NCBI GenBank assembly: GCA_024235895.1
Contig: JACKLM010000003.1
Coordinates: forward strand, 434,001 to 498,000
Origin: Burkholderiaceae bacterium
GTDB taxonomy: Bacteria; Pseudomonadota; Gammaproteobacteria; Burkholderiales; Burkholderiaceae_C
Length of the DNA: 64,000 nucleotides
Reading direction: 5' to 3'
Under the pieces are notes generated by a model. It searched no databases, had not been told where the DNA came from, and was given only the letters and a program-made list of their open reading frames with translations. A program made the translations under genes and the position numbers. This document shows positions 54,475 through 62,709 of this stretch, in pieces (the stretch's first letter is position 1; each line of letters starts with the position of its first letter).

Positions 54475-55197
54475 ATGATCACCCTGCGCAAGTCCGCCGA
54501 CCGCGGCCACGCCGACCACGGCTGGCTCGACAGCTACCACAGCTTCTCGTTCGCCGACTACCACGACCCGCGCCACATGGGCGTGGGCAACCTGCGCGTG
54601 ATCAACGAGGACCGCATCGCGCCCGGCACCGGATTCGGCACCCACGGCCACCGCGACATGGAAATCGTCAGCTATGTCCTCAGCGGCGAGCTGGCGCACC
54701 AGGACAGCATGGGCAACGGCGCTCCCGGCGGCGCGCACGCGGGCGTCATCCGCCCCGGCGACGTGCAGCGCATGAGCGCCGGCCGCGGCGTGAGGCACAG
54801 CGAGTTCAACCACTCCCAGGAGCAGCCGACGCATTTCCTGCAGATCTGGATCCTGCCGCGCACGACCGGTATCGATCCGGGCTACGAGCAGAAGCACTTC
54901 GACGCCGATGCCAGGCGCGGCCGGCTGGCGCTGATCGCGTCGCCGGATGGCCGCGACGGCTCGGTGACGATCCACGCCGACGCGTCGATCCGCGCCGGGC
55001 TGTTCGACGGCGACGAATCGGCCGAGCTGCCGATCGCGCCAGGCCGGCTGGCCTACGTCCACGTCGCGCGCGGCAGCGTGCAGGCCAACGGCCAGCGCCT
55101 GGACGCCGGCGACGCGCTGACGCTGGCCGACGAGCGCGCGCTGCGGCTGCGCGCCGGCCGCGACGCCGAGGTGCTGGTCTTCGACCTCGCGCCCTGA
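54475..55197 (+). CDS. Pirin-family protein
   Basis: A 240-residue bicupin. The metal ligands are visible: HGHRDME (two His), then VRHSEFN (His and Glu). It has ADHGWLDSYHSFSFADYHDP at the start, the pirin signature. E. coli YhhW and some relatives dioxygenate quercetin. The gene is next to wrbA and divergent from a LysR regulator, so a redox or quinone/flavonoid stress role is plausible. Confidence 0.95.
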   Translation: MITLRKSADRGHADHGWLDSYHSFSFADYHDPRHMGVGNLRVINEDRIAPGTGFGTHGHRDMEIVSYVLSGELAHQDSMGNGAPGGAHAGVIRPGDVQRMSAGRGVRHSEFNHSQEQPTHFLQIWILPRTTGIDPGYEQKHFDADARRGRLALIASPDGRDGSVTIHADASIRAGLFDGDESAELPIAPGRLAYVHVARGSVQANGQRLDAGDALTLADERALRLRAGRDAEVLVFDLAP

Positions 55198-55245
55198 CCC
55201 GCGCCCCTGTTCCCCTTTCCACCCCACCGCTTCCCAGGAGCCACC

Positions 55246-55845
55246 ATGCCCAAGGTCCTCGTCCTCTACTACTCCAGCTACGGCCACCTCGAGACCATGG
55301 CCCAGGCCGTCGCCGAAGGCGCGCGCGCGGGCGGCGCCCGCGTCGACGTCAAGCGCGTGCCCGAGACCGCACCCGAGGCCGTCGCCAAGGCTGCGCACTT
55401 CAAGCTCGACCAGGCCGCGCCGGTGGCGCGCGTCGACGAGCTCGCCGACTACGACGCCATCGTCATCGGCGCGCCGACGCGCTTCGGCCGCATGCCGTCG
55501 CAGATGGCGGCCTTCCTCGACCAGGCCGGCGGGCTGTGGGCCAAGGGAGCGCTGAACGGCAAGGTCGGCGGCGCCTTCACCTCGACCGCGACCCAGCATG
55601 GCGGGCAGGAGGTGACGCTGTTCTCGATCATCACCAACCTGCTCCACTTCGGCATGGTCATCGTCGGCCTGCCGTACAGCCACCAGGGCCAGATGACGCT
55701 GGACGAGATCGTCGGCGGCAGCCCCTACGGCGCGACGACGATCGCCGGCGGCCAGGGCCAGCGCCAGCCCAGCGCGATCGACCTGGAAGGCGCGCGCCAC
55801 CAGGGCCGCCTGATCGCCGAGACCGCGGGCAAGCTCTTCGGCTGA
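55246..55845 (+). CDS. wrbA: NAD(P)H:quinone oxidoreductase WrbA
   Basis: A 199-residue flavodoxin-like FMN enzyme giving two-electron reduction of quinones. It has YYSSYGHLETMAQAVAEGA with the FMN loop, IGAPTRFGRMPSQMAAFLDQ, TSTATQHGGQE and the WrbA-specific GGSPYGATTIAGGQGQRQPS. The start has CAGGAG upstream. It lies 48 bp after the pirin gene and probably shares its LysR control. Confidence 0.97.
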   Translation: MPKVLVLYYSSYGHLETMAQAVAEGARAGGARVDVKRVPETAPEAVAKAAHFKLDQAAPVARVDELADYDAIVIGAPTRFGRMPSQMAAFLDQAGGLWAKGALNGKVGGAFTSTATQHGGQEVTLFSIITNLLHFGMVIVGLPYSHQGQMTLDEIVGGSPYGATTIAGGQGQRQPSAIDLEGARHQGRLIAETAGKLFG

Positions 55846-55915
55846 GCGGCTTCCGCCCCGTCGGGCGGCGTGGACGCGCGCCGGGGCCGGCGGCCCGGAT
55901 CGTCCCTCGCGCGGT

Positions 55916-57166
55916 TCAGCCGCGCGACGGGGCGACCAGCGCATCGCGCCGCGCCAGGGCCGGAAACAGGCGCTGCCACAGCGCGACCACGAGCAGCGTC
56001 CCGGCCCCTCCCGCCAGCACCGAGCCGACGGCGCCGATGCCGGCGGCCATCGCGCCGGCGCGAAACTCGCCGAGCTGGTTCGACGCCCCGATGAATAGCG
56101 CGTTGACCGCGCTGACGCGGCCGCGCATCGCGTCCGGCGTCTCGAGCTGCACCAGCGTCTGCCGCACGACGACGCTGACCATGTCGGCCGCCCCGGCGAC
56201 CGCCAGCGCCAGCAGTGACAGCCAGAGTGCGGTCGAGACGCCGAACACCAGCGTCGCCGCACCGTACACGGCGACCGCCGCCAGCAGCCGCGGACCGGCG
56301 CGGCGGTCGATGGGGCGTCGCGCCAGCACCAGCGACATCGCCAGCGCACCGACCGCCGGCGCCGCGCGCAGCAGCCCCAGGCCCCAGGGTCCGGTGTGCA
56401 GCACGTCGCGCGCGTAGATCGGCAGCAGCGCCGTGGCGCCGCCGATCAGCACCGCGAACAGGTCCAGCGAGATCGCGCCCAGCAGCACCGTCTGGTGGCG
56501 CAGGAAGCGCACCCCGGCCAGCAAGGTGGCCAGCGTCACCGGCGCGCGCGGCGGCGGCGCGTGCTCGTAGCGGATCGCCAGCGTCAGCGCGGCCGCGAGC
56601 GCGAACAGCGCTGTGCACAGCGCATAGACGGTGGCGGCACCCAGGCCGTAGAGCAGGCCGCCGACCGCCGGCCCGGCGACGATCGCGATCTGCAGCCCGC
56701 CGGAGCTGAACGCGAGCGCGCGCGGCAACACCACGGCGGGCACCAGCAGCGGCGTCAGCGCCTGCGTGGCCGGGAGCTGGAAGGCGCGCACCGCCCCGAG
56801 CAGCACGGCCAGCGCCAGCAGCAGCGCGCGCGAGGCCCAGCCGCCGGCGCTGGCGGCGCACAGGATGGCCGCCGCCGCGCCCAGCACCGCCATGCAGGCG
56901 GCGGCGATGCGCGCGCGATGCCAGCGGTCGATCAGCTGCCCGGCCGGCAGCGCCAGCAGCGCCGCCGGGGCAAATTGCAGCAACCCGACCAGGCCCAGGT
57001 CCCAGGCCGACCCGGTCAGCGCGTAGAGCTGCCAGCTCAACGCCACCATGAGCATCTGCGCCGCGCCGACGCCGGCCAGCCGCGACCACCACAGCCGCAT
57101 GAAGCCGGTGTGGGCGCGCAGCGGGGCGCCGGCGGCGATCGGGGGAGCAGGGTGCGGGGCGGACAT
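55916..57166 (-). CDS. MFS exporter (MFS_3/EntS-like)
   Basis: A 416-residue protein with about 12 membrane helices. It has RLWWSRLAGVGAAQMLMVAL, LTGSAWDLGLVGLLQFAPAALL, AGQLIDRWHR and GRVSAVNALFIGASNQLGEFRAG, matching the MFS_3 group that includes the enterobactin exporter EntS. Without a nearby biosynthetic cluster, the substrate is unknown. ATG 57166 was chosen over longer Arg-rich starts. Confidence 0.92.
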   Translation of the reverse strand: MSAPHPAPPIAAGAPLRAHTGFMRLWWSRLAGVGAAQMLMVALSWQLYALTGSAWDLGLVGLLQFAPAALLALPAGQLIDRWHRARIAAACMAVLGAAAAILCAASAGGWASRALLLALAVLLGAVRAFQLPATQALTPLLVPAVVLPRALAFSSGGLQIAIVAGPAVGGLLYGLGAATVYALCTALFALAAALTLAIRYEHAPPPRAPVTLATLLAGVRFLRHQTVLLGAISLDLFAVLIGGATALLPIYARDVLHTGPWGLGLLRAAPAVGALAMSLVLARRPIDRRAGPRLLAAVAVYGAATLVFGVSTALWLSLLALAVAGAADMVSVVVRQTLVQLETPDAMRGRVSAVNALFIGASNQLGEFRAGAMAAGIGAVGSVLAGGAGTLLVVALWQRLFPALARRDALVAPSRG

Positions 57167-57302
57167 CGGCGGCGCGGATTGTCGCCGCCGCCTTATGCTC
57201 GGCGTCGTCGCGCCAGCGTGCATCGCGGGGCCGAGGCGTCGGCGCGGTGGACAAGTCGGTGCCGGCCGCACCGCAACCGGGTTTTACGAGGACGAACTGC
57301 CG

Positions 57303-57788
57303 ATGGCCTTGACCGTTTCGCTTTGGGTGCTCAGCGTGCTGCTGATCGTGATCGGGATCGCGGGCGCGGTGCTGCCGGCGCTGCCGGGCACCGTCTTCGT
57401 GCTCGCGGGGATCGTGCTCGGCGCGTGGATCGACGACTTCACGCGAGTCGGCACGACCACGTTGGTGGTGGTCACGGTGATCGCCGTGCTGGCGTGGGTG
57501 CTCGACTATGTCGCCGGGTTGCTCGGGGCGCAGCGCGCAGGCGCCAGCCGCGAGGCGCTGATCGGGGCCGCGCTGGGCACCGTGGCCGGCATCTTCATGG
57601 GGCTGGTGGGGGTGCTGTTCATGCCCTTCGTCGGCGCGGTCGCGGGCGAATACCTCGCGCGTCGCGACCACGGCGGCGCGATGCGCGTGGGCACCGCGAC
57701 CTGGATCGGGATGATCGTCGGCATGGTCGCCAAGGTGGTGCTGGCCTTCGTGATGGTCGGCGTCTTCGTCGTCGCGCTGGTGTTCTGA
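57303..57788 (+). CDS. DUF456 membrane protein
   Basis: A 161-residue protein with five hydrophobic segments and the DUF456 blocks GIAGAVLPALPGTVFVLAGI, LDYVAGLLGAQRAGASREAL and GLVGVLFMPFVGAVAGEYLA. Its function is unknown. GAGGA lies 12 bases before the ATG, a rather long spacing. Confidence 0.92.
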   Translation: MALTVSLWVLSVLLIVIGIAGAVLPALPGTVFVLAGIVLGAWIDDFTRVGTTTLVVVTVIAVLAWVLDYVAGLLGAQRAGASREALIGAALGTVAGIFMGLVGVLFMPFVGAVAGEYLARRDHGGAMRVGTATWIGMIVGMVAKVVLAFVMVGVFVVALVF

Positions 57789-57815
57789 GCGCCGGTCGCG
57801 ACGACCAGGCGGCGC

Positions 57816-58664
57816 TCAGGCCCCCGCCAGCCAGCCCACGTATTCATGCAGCATGCGCCGGGTGTCGAACAGCCCGCTCGCGGTGGGCAGGAAGTCGCCT
57901 GCCTGCCACGGCCCCGGCGCCGCCAGCCCGACCGGCGCCGGGACGATCTCCAGCGGCACGCCGGCGCGCCGCGCGCCGAGCTCGAAGGCACGCAGCGCGC
58001 GCCGCTGGTGGTAGTCGTGCGTCACCAGGATCACCTTCGTGATGCCGTCGGCAGCCAGCATCGGCACCGTCAGCAGTCCGTTCTCGACCGTATCGCGCGA
58101 GCGGCCTTCGGCCCAGCGCAGCGGCAGCCGGAATTCGCGCTCGGCGATGCGGGTGGCGACCTCGGCCTCGCTGGCGACCGGCCCGTGGCGCGCGCGGTCG
58201 CCGTGGCCGACGCCGCCGCTGTAGACCACCGGCAGCCCGGTCTCGCGCGCCAGCCACATCCCGTAGCGCAGGCGTTCGATCGAGGTCGAGCTCAAGCTGG
58301 TCATGCCGTACTCGGGGGCCAGCTCGCGCAGCCCGCCGCCGACGACGACGATCGCGGTCGTCGGCTTGCGGCGCGCGCGACGTGCGTCGGCGGCCTCGCG
58401 CGCCAGCGCCTCGACGGCCGGGGCCGCCAGGGCCGGCGGGACCGGGTGCACGCTGGCGCGCATCGCGCGCCCGGCGGCCTCGGTGGCGCTCAGCCACAGC
58501 CCGGTGCAGGCGAGCAGCACCAGCGACCAGCCCAGCACGCGTCGCCGCGGCAGCAGCCAGGCCGCGACCAGGACGAGCGCGATCAGCGGCAGCGGCGGCA
58601 GCAGCAGCGCGTCGGCGAGCGGCTTCAGGCCCTCGAGCCCGAGCGAGGCGACGATATCGTTCAT
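57816..58664 (-). CDS. YdcF/ElyC-family (DUF218) protein
   Basis: A 282-residue protein with two N-terminal membrane helices and a DUF218 domain: TAIVVVGGGLRELAPEY, LRYGMWLARETGLPVVYSGG, SEAEVATRIA, EGRSRDTVEN and VTHDYHQRRALRAFE. The E. coli relatives act in envelope polysaccharide metabolism (ElyC) or bind S-adenosylmethionine (YdcF). It is divergent from msrA (133 bp). Confidence 0.92.
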   Translation of the reverse strand: MNDIVASLGLEGLKPLADALLLPPLPLIALVLVAAWLLPRRRVLGWSLVLLACTGLWLSATEAAGRAMRASVHPVPPALAAPAVEALAREAADARRARRKPTTAIVVVGGGLRELAPEYGMTSLSSTSIERLRYGMWLARETGLPVVYSGGVGHGDRARHGPVASEAEVATRIAEREFRLPLRWAEGRSRDTVENGLLTVPMLAADGITKVILVTHDYHQRRALRAFELGARRAGVPLEIVPAPVGLAAPGPWQAGDFLPTASGLFDTRRMLHEYVGWLAGA

Positions 58665-58797
58665 GCGTGTTGATGCTTCCGCTCGGCGCGGCCGCGAGGT
58701 TGTCGGCGGTGGGGTGGGCGAGCCGGGCATCCTGCGCCGCTGTCGCGGACTCGGCACGGCCTCGATAATGAAGGCCCGAGTGTAAGAAGGCCCGTGC

Positions 58798-59343
58798 ATG
58801 ACGAACCAGCTGGCGACCGAGACGATCACCCTGGCCGGTGGCTGCTTCTGGTGCCTGGAGGCGGTCTACGAGCGCGTCGACGGTGTCGTCGCGGTCGAGT
58901 CCGGCTACAGCAACGGCCACGTCGAGCGCCCGACCTACGAGCAGGTCTGCGGCGGCCGGACCGGCCATGCCGAGGCGGTTCGCGTCGTGTTCGACCCGGC
59001 GCGCATCGCGCTGCAAGACCTGCTGGAGATCTTCTTCGCGATCCACGACCCGACCACGCGCGACCGCCAGGGGCACGATCTCGGCCCGCAGTATCGCTCG
59101 GCGATCTTCTGGCACGACGAGCTTCAGCGCGGCGTGATCGACGCCGTGATGGCCGAGGTCGACGCCGCCACCGGCGGGCGCGTCGTCACGCAGGTCGAAC
59201 CGGTGCGCAACTACTGGCGCGCCGAGGACTTCCACCAGCGCTATTTCGACCGCAACCCGCACCAGGGCTATTGCGCCGCGGTGGTCGCCCCCAAAGTCGA
59301 GAAATTCCGCCGCACCTTCAGGCAGCGCGTGCGCGCGGACTGA
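58798..59343 (+). CDS. msrA: Peptide-methionine (S)-S-oxide reductase
   Basis: A 181-residue repair enzyme. The catalytic Cys is in GGCFWCLEAVY, with SGYSNGHVERPTYEQVCGG, then FFAIHDPTTRDRQGHDLGPQ and the Tyr in YRSAIFW, and the resolving Cys in HQGYCAAVVAPK. No msrB is adjacent. GATAAT at 58766-58771 is a likely -10. Confidence 0.96.
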   Translation: MTNQLATETITLAGGCFWCLEAVYERVDGVVAVESGYSNGHVERPTYEQVCGGRTGHAEAVRVVFDPARIALQDLLEIFFAIHDPTTRDRQGHDLGPQYRSAIFWHDELQRGVIDAVMAEVDAATGGRVVTQVEPVRNYWRAEDFHQRYFDRNPHQGYCAAVVAPKVEKFRRTFRQRVRAD

Positions 59344-59383
59344 CCGGCTGCGGCCGCACCGAGGTCAGCCCGGAGCTACCGCC

Positions 59384-59404
59384 GGTGCCGCACGTGGCGG
59401 CGCC
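59384..59404. terminator. Stem-loop between msrA and pdxH ends
   Basis: GGTGCCGC and GCGGCGCC form an 8-bp stem (one G-U) around ACGTG, between two convergent genes. No T-run follows. Confidence 0.35.
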
Positions 59405-59418
59405 GTCCCCGCCGACGC

Positions 59419-60072
59419 TCAGGGCGCCAGCCGCTCGCGCACCCAACCCGCCGGGCCGGCGGCCTCGCCGTCGGCCGGATGCCGGTAGCGCAGCCGGTCG
59501 TGCAGCCGGCTCTTGCGCCCTTGCCAGAATTCCCAGCGATCGGGCACGAGCCGGAATCCGCCCCAGTGCGGCGGCCGCGGCGGGTCGAGCACGAAGCGCG
59601 CCGAGGCCTTGGCGGCGTTGGCCACCAGCACCGCGCGCGAGGCGATGACCTGGCTTTGCGGCGATGCCCAGGCGCCCAGGCGGGAGTCCAGCGGGCGGCT
59701 GGCGAAATAGGCGTCGGATTCCGCCTCGCTGGTGCGCTCGACGCGCCCCTCGATGCGCACGACGCGCTCGAGCTCGACCCAGTGGAACTGCAGCGCGGCG
59801 AAGGGATGCGCGGCCAGCTCGCGGCCCTTGCGGCTGTCGTAGTTCGTGTACCAGACCAGGCCGCGCTCGTCGATGCCCTTGACCAGCACGACGCGCGTCG
59901 ACGGCCGCCCGTCGGCGCCGACCGTGGCCAGCGTCATCGCGGTCGGCTCGGGCAGTTGGCCTTCGATTGCCTGCCGCATCCAATGCTGGAACTGGCGCAA
60001 AGGGTCGGGGTCGGCGGCACGCTCGTCCAGGGCGTCGCGTTCGTAGCTCTTGCGCAGGGCAGCCAGATCCAT
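59419..60072 (-). CDS. pdxH: Pyridoxamine 5'-phosphate oxidase
   Basis: A 217-residue FMN enzyme making pyridoxal 5'-phosphate. It starts MDLAALRKSYERDALDE, has the FMN/PLP blocks RVVLVKGIDERGLVWYTNYD, RVERTSEAESDAYFASRPL, ASPQSQVIASR and the C-terminal WGGFRLVPDRWEFWQGRKSR (split here as GFRLVPDRWEFWQG plus RLHDRLRY). The -10-like TATACT ends only 6 bp before the ATG, so the mRNA may be leaderless. Confidence 0.96.
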   Translation of the reverse strand: MDLAALRKSYERDALDERAADPDPLRQFQHWMRQAIEGQLPEPTAMTLATVGADGRPSTRVVLVKGIDERGLVWYTNYDSRKGRELAAHPFAALQFHWVELERVVRIEGRVERTSEAESDAYFASRPLDSRLGAWASPQSQVIASRAVLVANAAKASARFVLDPPRPPHWGGFRLVPDRWEFWQGRKSRLHDRLRYRHPADGEAAGPAGWVRERLAP

Positions 60073-60078
60073 GCGCGC

Positions 60079-60084
60079 AGTATA
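60079..60084 (-). promoter_or_regulatory. pdxH -10 element directly before the start codon
   Basis: TATACT on the minus strand is followed by six bases and then ATG. Transcription would begin at or within a base or two of the start codon. No Shine-Dalgarno is present and no -35 match is clear. Confidence 0.45.
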
Positions 60085-60155
60085 GGAAGCCTGCGTCCCG
60101 CACTCGTCGGGCTGGCACCGCGGCGAAGCCCGACAGACTAGGGGGCGGATCATCC

Positions 60156-60175
60156 CTTACGGACAAGACCGTAAG
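60156..60175. other. Perfect inverted repeat in the pdxH/MobA-like intergenic region
   Basis: CTTACGG-ACAAGA-CCGTAAG is a perfect 7-bp dyad, AT-richer than its surroundings. It lies 84 bp upstream of pdxH and 145 bp upstream of the next gene on the plus strand. Its function is unknown; an operator is possible. Confidence 0.45.
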
Positions 60176-60319
60176 TGAAGCCCCCCTTGGCCTTTGGCCG
60201 CGACCTTGGCCATGCTGTAGCCCTGCCTCGGCACCGACTTGGCGCGCTCGCCGACCCGCGCGCGACGTCGCAGGCCAGCAGGCGCGGCCAACCGAAACCG
60301 AGGGAAGGAAGACCGAACG

Positions 60320-60913
60320 ATGAGCGCGCGCACGGCGATCGTCGTGCTGGCCACGGACAGGGCCGGCGGCGCCGCGTGCAGCGCGATCCTGGAGCAGCCG
60401 CTGCGGCGATCGACCGTGTTCGGGACGACACTGCGCCACGCGTTGGCGACCGAATCGCCGCTGGTCGTCGTGACGACCGCGTCGCTGGCCGGCAGGGCGT
60501 CGCGCTGGGTCGCGACACGCGACATCGTCGTGCTCGAGCCCGCCGAGCTGGCGCGCGGGCGTGGTCGTGCGCTGGCGGCCGGCGTGGCCGCGCGCGCGGA
60601 TGCCGACGGCTGGGTCGTGCTGCCGGCCGAGTGCCCGCTGGTGCGCCCGGCCACGCTGCGCGCGGTCGGCGGCGCGCTGGCCAACCACGCGGTGGCGTAT
60701 GCGCAGCACGACGGGCAGCGCGGCGAGCCGACCGCGTATGCAGCCGAGCTGTTCTCCGAGCTGATGCGGCTCGACGGCGACGCTGCGCCGCGCCGGCTCG
60801 CGGCACGCTACCCGGCGGCGGCGGTCGAGGTCGACGATCCCGGCGTGCTGATCGATGCGAGCTCGGACGAGGGCATGACGCGGGCGCGTGCCGCGCTGGC
60901 CGACGCGGCCTGA
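60320..60913 (+). CDS. Degenerate MobA/MocA-like nucleotidyltransferase-fold protein
   Basis: A 197-residue protein whose order of blocks follows the MobA-like NTP transferase family: WVVLPAECPLVRPATLRAVG where the metal Asp is normally found, then GEPTAYAAELFSELMRLDGD, and VEVDDPGVLIDASSDEGMTR at the end. The first signature (LAAGxGxRMGxxK) is replaced by VLATDRAGGAACSAIL, so the nucleotide loop and Lys are missing, and the DxPL Asp is Glu. It probably has lost or changed its catalysis. The start has GGAAGGAAG upstream. Confidence 0.75.
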   Translation: MSARTAIVVLATDRAGGAACSAILEQPLRRSTVFGTTLRHALATESPLVVVTTASLAGRASRWVATRDIVVLEPAELARGRGRALAAGVAARADADGWVVLPAECPLVRPATLRAVGGALANHAVAYAQHDGQRGEPTAYAAELFSELMRLDGDAAPRRLAARYPAAAVEVDDPGVLIDASSDEGMTRARAALADAA

Positions 60914-60964
60914 GAGCCTGTGAAGATGTGGATCGCACCCGCGATTCGTATCTTCGCAGGCTCT
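60913..60964. other. Long hairpin between convergent genes
   Basis: The arms AGAGCCTGTGAAGAT and ATCTTCGCAGGCTCT pair over 15 bp with one G-U. Inside them an ATCGC/GCGAT stem forms a second level. The element begins at the stop of the MobA-like gene and ends 41 bp before the ChaC stop. It may terminate both transcripts, but there is no T-run. It could be a copy of a dispersed palindromic repeat. Confidence 0.6.
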
Positions 60965-61005
60965 GAGCCGCTGTCAGAGCTCGATTCCGACCGCGAGCCA
61001 CGGTC

Positions 61006-61689
61006 TCAAGCGTTCGGTGCACCGTGCAGCCCGGCACGCTCGGCCAGCGCGAGCAGGCGCTCGATCTCGCGGTCACGGATGCCGCGCGTGCGCAGCGCCT
61101 CGGCGGTGTGCGCCAGGTAGTCCAAGGTCGTTCCGTAGCGGCCGCGCGCGTGGCGCAGGATGTCGAGCATCGCGGCGTCGGGCAGCCTCGGCGCGCAGGA
61201 CGGATGGCGACGTGCGAGCGTGAACGCGAGAGCCAGCCGCACGCCGTGCGGCGTGCGGCAAGGCAGCCAGCGCGGGCAGTAGATGCCGGCGATCGGCATC
61301 TCGCGCGCCCACAGGCGCTGCAGTTCTTCGGCTGCGGATGCGCGGTCCAGCCGGAAGATCTCGCCGCGGCAGGCCCCGCCGGGCAGCAGCGCGAAGACGA
61401 GACCCGGCCGGTCGGGCGTTCCGCGGTTGACGACCGAACGCAGCCGCAGCGCGCGGTGCCAGCCGTGGATGCGTGCGGCGTGGCGCTCGCGTACGTGGAA
61501 TTCTGGGCGCCAGATCAGCGACGCGTAGCCGAAGACCCAGACCTCGCCGTCGTGGCCGGGCATCCCCTGCAGGCGCCGCAACATCGCGTCGGGGCCGTGT
61601 TCGTCGGCGGGCGGCGTGGCGCGCAGGGTGGGCAGGTTGGGCGCACCGGCCGCTGGCCGGGGCGGTCGGTATCGGCGATGTTGGCTCAT
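61006..61689 (-). CDS. Glutathione-specific gamma-glutamylcyclotransferase (ChaC-like)
   Basis: A 227-residue protein. It has VWVFGYASLIWRPEFHVRER, the gamma-glutamyl site, then CRGEIFRLDR with the catalytic Glu, and AGIYCPRWLPCRTPHG. The end RYGTTLDYLAHTAEALRTRG matches ChaC proteins, which cleave glutathione to 5-oxoproline and Cys-Gly. It is divergent from the mlaE-like gene, 146 bp away. Confidence 0.94.
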   Translation of the reverse strand: MSQHRRYRPPRPAAGAPNLPTLRATPPADEHGPDAMLRRLQGMPGHDGEVWVFGYASLIWRPEFHVRERHAARIHGWHRALRLRSVVNRGTPDRPGLVFALLPGGACRGEIFRLDRASAAEELQRLWAREMPIAGIYCPRWLPCRTPHGVRLALAFTLARRHPSCAPRLPDAAMLDILRHARGRYGTTLDYLAHTAEALRTRGIRDREIERLLALAERAGLHGAPNA

Positions 61690-61835
61690 GGGTCGGCTCG
61701 GTTCACGCACCCCAAGCGTAGCGGGCGTCGACGCCGCAACAGCGGCGGGGCGACGCCCGCCCACACGGGGCCGCGGCGGCCGGGGCATGACGGGCCGCCG
61801 CAGCGAGGCCCGCAGGGCTTGCCTATCATCCCGCC

Positions 61836-62675
61836 ATGGCGGTCCCCGTGAACCCTGCGGCGCGCGCGGCCCCGGCGGCCAGGCGCACGAGCCGGGCGAC
61901 GCCGGCTGGCGCGCGCGTGGGGCCGCTCGCGTGGCTGCTCGGCTGGTGGCGGGTGCTGCGGCTGGGCATGCTGCTGCTGGCACTGTCGCTGTCGCCGTCG
62001 AGCTTCGCGCGCGCGCACCGCGCCGCGCTGGCGCGGCAGCTGACGCAGGATGCGGGGCCGACGCTGCTGTGGTTCACGCTGCTGTCGGCGTTCCTGAGCC
62101 TGGTGCTGATCCGCATCGTCATCGTCACCGCGGTCAGCTACGGGCTGACGCAGTACGCGCTCGAGATGGTCGTTCGGGTGCTGGTGCTCGAGCTGATCCC
62201 GCTGGCTGCCGCGCTGTTCGTCGCGTTGCGCGTCAGCCTGCCGGCAGGGGCCGAGCTGGTGATGCTGCGCCGGCGCGCCGGGCTGGACGCGGCGGCGATG
62301 CACACGCCGGCCGTGCTCGCCGGCGAGCTGTTGCCGCGCGTGCTGGCCGGCATGTTCGCGGTCGTCCTGCTGGCGCTGCTCAGCTGCGCGCTGGCGCTGG
62401 TGCTGGCCTACGTCTCGGTGCACGGCTTCACGCCCTGGGCGCTGGCGGGCTACACCCGCACCGTCGGGCAGATCTTCGGCCCGGTCGTGACGCTGATCTT
62501 CGTCCTCAAGACGCTGGCCTTCAGCGTGATCGTCGCGCTGATCCCGGTGGCCTCGGCGGTGCACGATGCGCCGCCGGGCAGTTCGCGCACGCGCGTCGAG
62601 CTGCGGGCGCTGGTGCGCATGTTCACGCTGCTGCTGCTGATCGAGGCGGCCTCGCTGGTCGGCAACTACTACTAG
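61836..62675 (+). CDS. MlaE-family ABC transporter permease
   Basis: A 279-residue permease with five or six membrane helices. It has a TLLWFTLLSAFLSLVLIRIV helix, VLELIPLAAALFVALRVSLP, and the coupling segment ELVMLRRRAGLDAAAMHTPA. These are MlaE/YrbE blocks, for phospholipid or sterol-like lipid transport with MCE proteins. It is followed by the MCE gene 34 bp downstream; the ATPase gene expected beside it is not in the window. Confidence 0.9.
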   Translation: MAVPVNPAARAAPAARRTSRATPAGARVGPLAWLLGWWRVLRLGMLLLALSLSPSSFARAHRAALARQLTQDAGPTLLWFTLLSAFLSLVLIRIVIVTAVSYGLTQYALEMVVRVLVLELIPLAAALFVALRVSLPAGAELVMLRRRAGLDAAAMHTPAVLAGELLPRVLAGMFAVVLLALLSCALALVLAYVSVHGFTPWALAGYTRTVGQIFGPVVTLIFVLKTLAFSVIVALIPVASAVHDAPPGSSRTRVELRALVRMFTLLLLIEAASLVGNYY

Positions 62676-62709
62676 GCTGGAACCGACGCCGCGCCACCGA
62701 CAGCCGCCC

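Noticed and set aside
60150..60240. Possible decayed gene end on the minus strand (…SMAKVAAKG / GGFTYGLVRKG joined across a G6 run)
   Set aside because: It needs a frameshift, has no recognisable upstream part, and overlaps the leader of the MobA-like gene; too weak to call a pseudogene.
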